DNA of 49,722 nucleotides from Desulfobacteraceae bacterium (GTDB taxonomy: Bacteria; Desulfobacterota; Desulfobacteria; Desulfobacterales; JAABTS01): NCBI GenBank assembly GCA_011389735.1, contig JAABTS010000019.1, positions 1-49,722 on the forward strand, given 5' to 3'. How positions within the stretch are numbered: position 1 is the stretch's first letter; each line of letters begins with the position of its first letter. Position numbers and translations under genes: made by a program. The notes below the pieces were generated by a model. That model worked only from the letters and a program-made list of their open reading frames with translations, had not been told where the DNA came from and searched no databases. Below are positions 43,577-49,722 of this stretch, piece by piece.

Positions 43577-45251
43577 GAGGAATCGTCCAATAAAACACGG
43601 ACCCTTCGCCGTCGACGCTATCCACCCAAATCCGGCCCCCGTGGGCTTCAACGATTTTTTTACAGATCATAAGCCCCAGCCCGGTACTCGGTTCGCCCGC
43701 TGTAGGTTTCACGCTGGTTTTGGAAAACGGCTGGAACAGTTTCGGAAGTTCCGATTCCGGGACGCCCTGGCCCTGGTCGGCCACGGACACCAATAACCGG
43801 CCGTCCGCCTGCAATTCCGTTTGAATCCGGACGACGGTTCCTGAATGGGAATATTTGACGGCGTTGCTGATCAAATTGGACATCACCTGCTTTATTTTCG
43901 ATTTGTCGATCGCCACCTCTTGCGAATCTATCTTTGACGTATAAACCACGGAGATATTTTTCGGTTCAGACAAATAATTGCTTTCTTCGATACACCGTTC
44001 GATGAGCTTTGAAATATTGGCCGGCCGCCTGTCCAGGATCAGATTGCCGGACTCGATTTTGGAGACGTCAAGCAGGTTGGAAACCATGTTCAACGCATTG
44101 TAAATTACGGACTTCCCCATTTGCATCAGTTCCTGTTCACTTGTATCCAGCCTGCCTGCAAGGGATTTGGACAGCATTCTGAGCAGGCTGAGAACGCCGC
44201 TCAACGGGTTCCTGATGTCATGGGCGGCGATGGCCAGCATCCGGTTTTTTCTTTCGTTCAATTCTCTGGCCTGTTCCACGTCGTGATAGAGCAATAAATT
44301 ATGAAGCGCCGCGGCGCATTGATTGGCCAGGATATGGATCAATTTCAAATCGGCGTCGCTGGTGAGGCTCGTATCTTCGATATAAATGCATCCAATCACG
44401 TTTTCGCCGGTTTTGAGGGGAATCAAAAGCGATTTTTCCGGAAGCTTGTTTTCAGGTTCGAACAGAGCGCCGACAATCGGGGTCATTTCATCTTTGCTGA
44501 TACTTTCCTTAAATCGGCCTGTTCCGGCTCGTATTTCCATTTTGGATTCATTTTCGGTAATGGCCAAAAAACTGTCGGTCGTAGAAATCATATTGTTGTT
44601 GCCGATGTTGCAAAGCCCGATGATTTGGAACAGCACGCCTTCCAGGAATTCCTGCATCGGCTGCAAACGGTAGAGCTTGGGAGCGGCGTTTAGGATTTTT
44701 TCGAGCCCCAGGCGGTTGCGCTGTATGATGCAAATATCACGGTAGGCCTTGATCGCGGACCGAAGGGCCGTATGAAGTTTCCGGGCCGTCAATTCGGTCT
44801 TGTCCTTGTAGTCGTCTATATCGTAGCGCTCGATAACATACCGTTCAGGCGCCACGCCGGGCTGTCCGGTTCGGATGATCAATCGAACCACATGATTGCC
44901 AAGAGAGTTTCGAATGTAATCCACCAGATCCAGACCGGCGTTTTCCGTTTCCATGACCACATCGATCAAGGCCGCCGCAATGTCCCGGTTCTCTTCGAAA
45001 ACCAGTTTCGCCTCTTCGGCGCTCTTTGCATGGAAAAATCGAATCCCCTTGCCTCCGAATTTAAAATGCTTGAGGCTGATGGTAGTGATGGAATGAACAT
45101 CCGGTTCGTCATCGACAACGAGAACCTTCCATGACGGCGAATCCTGGATGCAAAAATCGTTACTCCATTTGATCGAATCCCACATATCGTTCGAAAGCGC
45201 CGACGGCTCGATCTCACCGGGGCTTTTTTTATTCCTGCGTATCAACTTCAT
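43563..45251 (-). CDS. Receiver-DUF3369-GAF histidine kinase
   Basis: 562 residues from ATG 45251, chosen because AGGAGG lies 6 bases upstream. Receiver at about 40-165 (VLVVDDEPDV, D97 in AALIDVVMETENAG), continuing into the DUF3369-type segment RTGQPGVAPERYVIERYDID and DYKDKTELTARKLHTALRSA, a GAF-like region (about 220-330), HisKA with AIAAHDIRNPLSGVLSLLRM, and HATPase with NLISNAVKYS, VADQGQGVP and STGLGLMICKKIVEAHGG. Soluble. It overlaps the preceding kinase by 23 bases and closes the four-gene operon that begins at 49087. The stop codon falls in repeat D. Confidence 0.92.
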   Translation of the reverse strand: MKLIRRNKKSPGEIEPSALSNDMWDSIKWSNDFCIQDSPSWKVLVVDDEPDVHSITTISLKHFKFGGKGIRFFHAKSAEEAKLVFEENRDIAAALIDVVMETENAGLDLVDYIRNSLGNHVVRLIIRTGQPGVAPERYVIERYDIDDYKDKTELTARKLHTALRSAIKAYRDICIIQRNRLGLEKILNAAPKLYRLQPMQEFLEGVLFQIIGLCNIGNNNMISTTDSFLAITENESKMEIRAGTGRFKESISKDEMTPIVGALFEPENKLPEKSLLIPLKTGENVIGCIYIEDTSLTSDADLKLIHILANQCAAALHNLLLYHDVEQARELNERKNRMLAIAAHDIRNPLSGVLSLLRMLSKSLAGRLDTSEQELMQMGKSVIYNALNMVSNLLDVSKIESGNLILDRRPANISKLIERCIEESNYLSEPKNISVVYTSKIDSQEVAIDKSKIKQVMSNLISNAVKYSHSGTVVRIQTELQADGRLLVSVADQGQGVPESELPKLFQPFSKTSVKPTAGEPSTGLGLMICKKIVEAHGGRIWVDSVDGEGSVFYWTIPLDIC

Positions 45252-46647
45252 CGCCATCCTCCTGAAACGCCCGATCAACCGGGAATTCGATACGAAAAAG
45301 CACGCCCTCGCCGGGCCTGCCCTCACATTCAATGGAACCGTTCAACCGTGATGTAACCAGGTTGTAACAGATATACATCCCCAATCCGGTTCCGCCTTTT
45401 CCTCTGCGGCTCGTAAAAAAAGGTTCGAACAGGTGTTCAAGGGTTTCTTCGTCCATGCCCGCGCCGTTGTCGGAATATTCCAGAAGAATCCGGCCGCCGG
45501 TTCTAGCCGCCCTGATTCGAATTTCTCCTGCGCCGGCGCCGTCGTTGAACCCATAAACGTAACTGTTCATCAGGAGGTTGGTGAGAATCTGGCCGATAAT
45601 CCCCGGATAGCCGTAAATATTCAGCCGTTCCGGACAATCCGTGCGAATATCGATCCGGGTGTTTTTAAATCGGTTGTTGAGACTTAAAACAATATCGTTT
45701 ATGACTTCCGGAAGCCCGAACAACCTTTCCGTTTCAGACGTCTGATCAATCGAGGTTCTTTTGAAAGACGCCACCATATCCGCGGCGCGCTGAAGATTGG
45801 CCAGCAACAGCCGGGATGCGTCCCGGATGGTTTCCAGATGATCGACCAGCTCGTCTTCGTCAGCTTCATCTCCTTCCAGCATATGCGTAATCGCTTCCTG
45901 AGCGTCGTTCAGACTCGAGGACGCCGTCACCGCAATTCCAATCGGAGTGTTGATTTCATGAGCGAAACCGGCCACCATACGCCCCAGGGACGCCATTTTT
46001 TCGTTTTGAATCAGAGTGGTTCGAGTCCGTTCCAGTTCCTCGATAGCTTGGTTCAAGGATTCGTTGAGCGCAATCAGCTCCTCTTTTTGTTCCTCGAGCA
46101 GTTGGTTGGCCTGCTCGAGCTGGACGTTTTTTTTCGAAACCGACCGTTGCGCCGTTTCCAGCTCGTGGTATAAACGGGTCAATTCTTCAAAATATTTACG
46201 CTCCGTTGCATTCCGATTCAATAATTTCGGCAGATCCATGTCCGATATCACATTAAGCGCGGCGGATCGCATATCGTCTTTTCCCACGAGTTCAAAGCAG
46301 ACAGCGGATATTTCGGAAAGATTTTCCGAGCCGAAAACGAGGATGTCGTCGCCGGTTACAACTCCGAAAAAGTGGATCACACGTCGTTCCTCCCCCGCTA
46401 AAACCAAGCATAATTCCCAATTGTAAGCTTTTCCGGCCTTTTTGGTTTCCTTGAAAAAATTCATCGCTTTTCCGGCGTTATCCGTATCAAAAGCGAGCAT
46501 AAACGGACGCTCCGGCTTCAATCGTTCGGACATACCGATATGGTCGATGACGTATCGGCGGATAATTCCTCTATAATCGCATAAAAAAGCGATCCCGCCT
46601 GTTTTTGCTGTGTCGTCGGTCATAAAAAAAGGGGTTTTCGAACTCAC
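45229..46647 (-). CDS. Histidine kinase with PAS-like N-terminus
   Basis: 472 residues from GTG 46647; ATG 46623 is the alternative, and neither has a strong ribosome site. N-terminal PAS-like sensor (about 15-125: GIAFLCDYRGIIRRYVID, WELCLVLAGEERRVIHFFGV), a long coiled coil (about 150-215), HisKA with MVAGFAHEINTPIGIAVTAS, and HATPase with NLLMNSYVYGF, YSDNGAGMDEE and GGTGLGMYICYNLV. No membrane helices. It lies 11 bases after the B12-binding protein gene and overlaps the receiver-kinase that follows, suggesting that it relays the signal of the B12 protein to that receiver. Confidence 0.9.
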   Translation of the reverse strand: MSSKTPFFMTDDTAKTGGIAFLCDYRGIIRRYVIDHIGMSERLKPERPFMLAFDTDNAGKAMNFFKETKKAGKAYNWELCLVLAGEERRVIHFFGVVTGDDILVFGSENLSEISAVCFELVGKDDMRSAALNVISDMDLPKLLNRNATERKYFEELTRLYHELETAQRSVSKKNVQLEQANQLLEEQKEELIALNESLNQAIEELERTRTTLIQNEKMASLGRMVAGFAHEINTPIGIAVTASSSLNDAQEAITHMLEGDEADEDELVDHLETIRDASRLLLANLQRAADMVASFKRTSIDQTSETERLFGLPEVINDIVLSLNNRFKNTRIDIRTDCPERLNIYGYPGIIGQILTNLLMNSYVYGFNDGAGAGEIRIRAARTGGRILLEYSDNGAGMDEETLEHLFEPFFTSRRGKGGTGLGMYICYNLVTSRLNGSIECEGRPGEGVLFRIEFPVDRAFQEDGDEVDTQE

Positions 46648-46658
46648 CTTAAACGGAG

Positions 46659-47723
46659 TTAATCAATTTGCTTTACCAGCGATTTTGCGGTTTCCAAAGC
46701 TTCGGCGGCGTTTGACGCTGTTCCGTCCGCTCCGATTTCTTTATAAAAATCCGGGTGCTTCAAAAACATATACCCTCCGACGATAATTTTCAAGTTTTTC
46801 GGAATTGTTCTCGAGCCGCGCAGCTCATTGACCAGTTTTTCGACCGCGCTGCGATGAAAACTCATGGTGCAAGAAATTCCCAGAATATCCGCCTTGTTCC
46901 GGCCCGCGGCTTCGATAATTCCGGACGCGGGAGCGTTGGCGCCCAGATAAACGGTGTCCCATCCGTCAGCTTCAAAAAAATCCGCAACCATGCGAGCCCC
47001 TATCTGATGCAACTCCCCGCCCACGCATCCGCCGACATAAGTTCGGCCGATACGGCGAGTACTGAAAATTTCGGGATACAATTGAGACATGATCCGCTCG
47101 GTCACGGCGGAACAATAGTGTTCCTGAGCCACGCTCACTTCGCCTGAATGCCAGAGCCGGCCGATTTCATACTGGGACGCCTGAAACACGTGAAGATAAA
47201 TATCCTGCACAGGCGCGCCGCTCTCGACCGCATCGAAAATCACTTTTTCAGCCTCCCGGCGGTTTCCCTTCAACAGACACCCCAGATATTTTGCGGCCAG
47301 CTCCCCGTGCGGGTTTTCTTTTAAAATATACGGCGTCTCCTTCCGGGACGGTTCGAAATATTTCCGCAAGGCCGCTTCAATGTATTCGGAGGTCTTTGCG
47401 GACATGTCTTCGGGGAGTCGCTCCGTCAGGACGTCCCTCATACATTCGAGCGTCACGGGCAAAACCGAATCGGGAAAGTCGAGCCCCGAAAACAAATCTT
47501 TCAGCCAGATCGTATAGTTGATAAACATTTGCGGCGATTCCGCGGATATGGCCTCTTTCAAATACACCAGATGGTGCTTTACGTCCCGGATGCTCAGTTC
47601 CCTGCCCTTTTCCCCGTATTTTTCCCAAATTTCCGGCTGAACGGCGTATTGCCGGGCCACAGCCGTTTCAGCGATACTCTGGGCGTTTTTTTCGATAACA
47701 AATTCAACGCTGTCCATGCTCAT
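46659..47723 (-). CDS. B12-binding protein with CarH-type photoreceptor signature
   Basis: 354 residues from ATG 47723, with GGAGG 7 bases upstream. Residues about 1-125 form an all-helical domain I do not recognise (IWEKYGEKGRELSIRDVKHH, FINYTIWLKDLFSGL); there is no MerR DNA-binding domain. A helical B12 cap (about 140-215) carries W191, H192, V198, E201 and H202 in LWHSGEVSVAQEH, which is the W-x9-E-H arrangement plus the light-state histidine known from Thermus CarH. The Rossmann domain has GELHQIGARMV with H239 as lower cobalt ligand, then DGWDTVYLGANAP and VGGYMF. This points to an adenosylcobalamin light sensor or B12 sensor. Its neighbours are a HemW-like radical SAM gene (2-base gap) and two kinases, so output is likely by phosphorelay. 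Confidence 0.88.
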   Translation of the reverse strand: MSMDSVEFVIEKNAQSIAETAVARQYAVQPEIWEKYGEKGRELSIRDVKHHLVYLKEAISAESPQMFINYTIWLKDLFSGLDFPDSVLPVTLECMRDVLTERLPEDMSAKTSEYIEAALRKYFEPSRKETPYILKENPHGELAAKYLGCLLKGNRREAEKVIFDAVESGAPVQDIYLHVFQASQYEIGRLWHSGEVSVAQEHYCSAVTERIMSQLYPEIFSTRRIGRTYVGGCVGGELHQIGARMVADFFEADGWDTVYLGANAPASGIIEAAGRNKADILGISCTMSFHRSAVEKLVNELRGSRTIPKNLKIIVGGYMFLKHPDFYKEIGADGTASNAAEALETAKSLVKQID

Positions 47724-47725
47724 CT

Positions 47726-49087
47726 CTATTCCTCCGGTGTGTTTGCGATTGATTGGGCGATGGCCTCGCTGATCCATGCGCTGATGTTCCCGGCCCAAAA
47801 ACGGCCGGTTTCCGTCAATTTCAATGCGCCGTCCCGCTCTTCGACAAGACCCGCGCCGATCAGATCCGGCACGGCGCGATCCATTTCAGGAGCCGAACCC
47901 CGAACCGCCTCCATGTCGACACCACTGCCTTCGCTCAATTGGCGCCATCTTCGGGATCGAACATACGGTTCCGGTAATTTCAAAACGGCAAGCCCCTGAT
48001 CGCAGCCCGCCGCCTGACCCGCCAGGTAAGCCTCAGCTTGAACCGGGTTCATTGCAAGCGTGGTTCCAAGCATACTCGCAGCCCCCTGGCCCATACCCAG
48101 TATATCCCATCGGCGGCTTCGAGCCCTCGCGTAAACCGCCCGGTCAACCGACGGATCGGCGTATTGAACCGGCGAGTAAGCCTCCCATCCAATAACCTCC
48201 GTCAAATATTCTTCCGCCAACCGGCGCGCCTCGTATTCCTTTCTCAAATCCGCCGGCGAATCCGTCCCGCTCTTCCGAATCCCTTTCGACAATATGGCGT
48301 TTTCGAAAAAAATGAGCGGATACACGCTGCATCCGCTTGCAGGCGAATCCTGGAGCCGTTTTAAATCCTCCCTCTGAATTTCCCCGGTCTGCCCGGGCAA
48401 TCCGTACATGAGATCTATACAGATATTTTCAACGCCCTCCGATCTCGTCCGTTCCAAAATTTCGATCATGGTTCGACCATCGGCCGTCCGCCCCAAAGAC
48501 CGCCGCAGATCCGTGTCGAAACTCTGAACCCCGAAGCTCATCCGATTGACCCCGGCCTCCGCCAATTGTTTTACATAATCGCCGCCCACCGTTTGAAAAC
48601 GAGATTCCACCGTGATTTCACAATCCGCATCCACGATAAAAGCAGACCGGACAGCCTCCAGAATCCCCGTCAAAAGATCCGGACTCAACACGGTCGGTGT
48701 CCCGCCCCCGATATAAACCGCTCTGAAAGGCGCCGCTCCCGCCCAGGCGGTTCGCCCCCAACGAAAAATCTGCTTTTTCAAAGCGTCCGCATAAGCGCTC
48801 GTTTCCGTATCGCCCGATGAAACACTCCGGATATAGCCGCAAAACGAACAAATAGCCGGACAAAACGGAATATGAATGTAGATCGCGCGACCTTCCGGCG
48901 ATTCCCCGCCATCCGGCCTATCGATCACCCAATTCCCGGAATGCGGAATCACCGCCTTCCCGTACGGCAACGCCGCCCTGGCCTCTCTCGGATTCCGTAT
49001 CCGCCGGTCCAACAACGACCACGGAGGCCGGCCTTCCGCCTTTCTCCGGCGTGCCTCACGGATCTCGTTTTTAAATGTTGTTTTCAT
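47726..49087 (-). CDS. HemW/HemN-like radical SAM protein
   Basis: 453 residues from ATG 49087 (AGGAA upstream); seven earlier codons are open. After a basic 65-residue N-terminal extension, the radical SAM core begins IYIHIPFCPAICSFCGY with cluster cysteines C76, C80 and C83, followed by VYIGGGTPTVLSPDLL, ITVESRFQTV, GVNRMSFGVQSFDTDLRRSLGR and CIDLMYGLPGQT, all typical of the coproporphyrinogen oxidase-like/HemW family. The C-terminus has a winged-helix-like HemN domain. Biochemical role undetermined: HemW members bind heme and others act on porphyrins. It starts the operon with the CarH-like protein, so it may handle a tetrapyrrole or corrinoid for that sensor. Repeat B copy 3 lies just upstream. 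Confidence 0.85.
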   Translation of the reverse strand: MKTTFKNEIREARRRKAEGRPPWSLLDRRIRNPREARAALPYGKAVIPHSGNWVIDRPDGGESPEGRAIYIHIPFCPAICSFCGYIRSVSSGDTETSAYADALKKQIFRWGRTAWAGAAPFRAVYIGGGTPTVLSPDLLTGILEAVRSAFIVDADCEITVESRFQTVGGDYVKQLAEAGVNRMSFGVQSFDTDLRRSLGRTADGRTMIEILERTRSEGVENICIDLMYGLPGQTGEIQREDLKRLQDSPASGCSVYPLIFFENAILSKGIRKSGTDSPADLRKEYEARRLAEEYLTEVIGWEAYSPVQYADPSVDRAVYARARSRRWDILGMGQGAASMLGTTLAMNPVQAEAYLAGQAAGCDQGLAVLKLPEPYVRSRRWRQLSEGSGVDMEAVRGSAPEMDRAVPDLIGAGLVEERDGALKLTETGRFWAGNISAWISEAIAQSIANTPEE

Positions 49088-49114
49088 CTTTATTCCTTTG
49101 CCAATCATTTTTTG

Positions 49115-49249
49115 GCGTCCTTCATTTCTTGTTTACAGTTTCATCAAAATCAAAATCGGGATCGGGATCGGGATCGGAATCGGGATCCTAATAATTCGAT
49201 ACCCATTTGGGAAGTGTAAACTATTTGTCGGCATTTATGAAAGACGTCC
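49115..49249. repeat. Repeat B copy 3, cuts into the FGE-like gene
   Basis: ggcgtccttcatttcttgtt taca at one end and aagtgtaaactatttgtcgg catttatgaaagacgtcc at the other, with three GGGATC units plus variants between 49156 and 49188. Its right end supplies the last codons and TAA of the neighbouring minus-strand gene. Confidence 0.85.
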
Positions 49250-49722
49250 ATTTGTTATACCAGCAGCAGTCACATTGCAATATTCATACTTGCCGTCGGT
49301 TGTAGCGGCGGCACGGAGGACCCGATCCGCGCCATCCCCTGGCCCGCCCGGGTCAACAACGGCTTTTTCAGGATATCCCCCATACCAATCCCTGCACCAT
49401 TCCCACACATTTCCATGCATGTCATACAACCCCCATGCATTGGGAGAGAAACTCGCCGCCTCCACTGTTTTCCTTCTGTACTCTCCTTTTTCGCATCCTT
49501 CGAGCGGATAGCCCCCGTTATAATTCACCTGATCCGTACTCAAGCACCGCCCGAATGAAAACGGCGTTTTCGTTCCAGCCCGGCAGGCGTATTCCCATTC
49601 AGCCTCCGTAGGCAGCCGGTAATGTTTTTCTTTGTTCGCATTCAATTTTTTGATGAATTCCTGAACGTCATTCCAGGATACATTTTCCACCGGGCAATTC
49701 TTCCCGCAATCCTTAAAATATG
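49235..49722 (-). CDS. Formylglycine-generating-enzyme-like (SUMF1) protein, partial and C-terminally truncated
   Basis: The reverse strand is open to the right window edge. It reads YFKDCGKNCPVENVSWNDVQ, YRLPTEAEWEYACRAGT, FGRCLSTDQVNYNGGYP, SPNAWGLYDMHGNVWEWCRDWY and DRVLR, the C-type-lectin-like FGE-sulfatase fold. After RVLR the usual RGGSW...R...R...GFR ending is replaced by about 25 dissimilar residues ending GRLS, and the stop codon comes from repeat B copy 3. The family includes true formylglycine-generating enzymes and many binding paralogues. Missing C-terminal residues make catalysis unlikely. The N-terminus lies outside the window. Confidence 0.82.
   Translation of the reverse strand, partial: YFKDCGKNCPVENVSWNDVQEFIKKLNANKEKHYRLPTEAEWEYACRAGTKTPFSFGRCLSTDQVNYNGGYPLEGCEKGEYRRKTVEAASFSPNAWGLYDMHGNVWEWCRDWYGGYPEKAVVDPGGPGDGADRVLRAAATTDGKYEYCNVTAAGITNGRLS

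Overview
The window reads like a chromosomal segment of a strictly anaerobic, sulfate-reducer-type bacterium of the Desulfobacterota (Desulfobacterales-like). The main clues are selenocysteine-encoding HdrA and MvhD genes beside metV/metF (Wood-Ljungdahl C1 metabolism), siroheme-branch heme synthesis (ahbC next to hemB), many large sensor kinases, and DUF1566 and formylglycine-generating-enzyme-like proteins. This placement is inferred from gene content only; there is no rRNA in the window.

Layout. 1-3.9 kb: a truncated DUF1566 lipoprotein-like gene, then a decayed accessory stretch (orphan vapB with a truncated vapC, a frameshifted DUF457 gene, an HTH fragment and an AF1514-like gene with an in-frame amber). 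3.9-14.2 kb: mostly housekeeping genes: a response-regulator/ATPase hybrid, adk, rpsU, folC, tRNA-Arg(CCG), a ClpX-like unfoldase, ahbC, hemB and cinA. 14.6-19.5 kb: HD-GYP response regulator, PomA/PomB-type stator, sigma-54 activator and a zinc-ribbon/TPR membrane protein. 19.6-30.3 kb (minus strand): RNB exoribonuclease, chemoreceptor, DUF3373 porin, and a hybrid kinase with a sigma-54 response regulator. 30.7-38.9 kb: a C1/electron-bifurcation operon metF-like, hdrA(Sec), mvhD(Sec), metV, metF, followed by a CheY-like regulator. A good sigma-54 promoter lies in front of it, next to the divergent sigma-54 regulator. 39.2-40 kb: an AroE-like enzyme with a changed catalytic residue. 40.2-43.2 kb (minus): two overlapping kinases. 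43.6-49.1 kb (minus): a tight four-gene operon of a HemW-like radical SAM protein, a B12-binding protein with a full CarH photoreceptor signature, and two histidine kinases. The right edge is a truncated formylglycine-generating-enzyme-like gene.

Noncoding structure is unusually rich. At least four families of dispersed intergenic repeats recur: A, a small element with terminal inverted repeats; B, an element carrying GGGATC tandem repeats; C, a long imperfect palindrome; D, heptamer arrays. They sit hard against gene ends and in several cases supply the stop codon.

The most interesting candidates are (1) the CarH-like light/B12 sensing operon wired to histidine kinases and a HemW-like radical SAM enzyme, and (2) the sigma-54-controlled selenoprotein HdrA-GltD-HdrA/MvhD/MetVF operon. 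Both selenoprotein genes contain in-frame TGA and would be broken by ordinary annotation.
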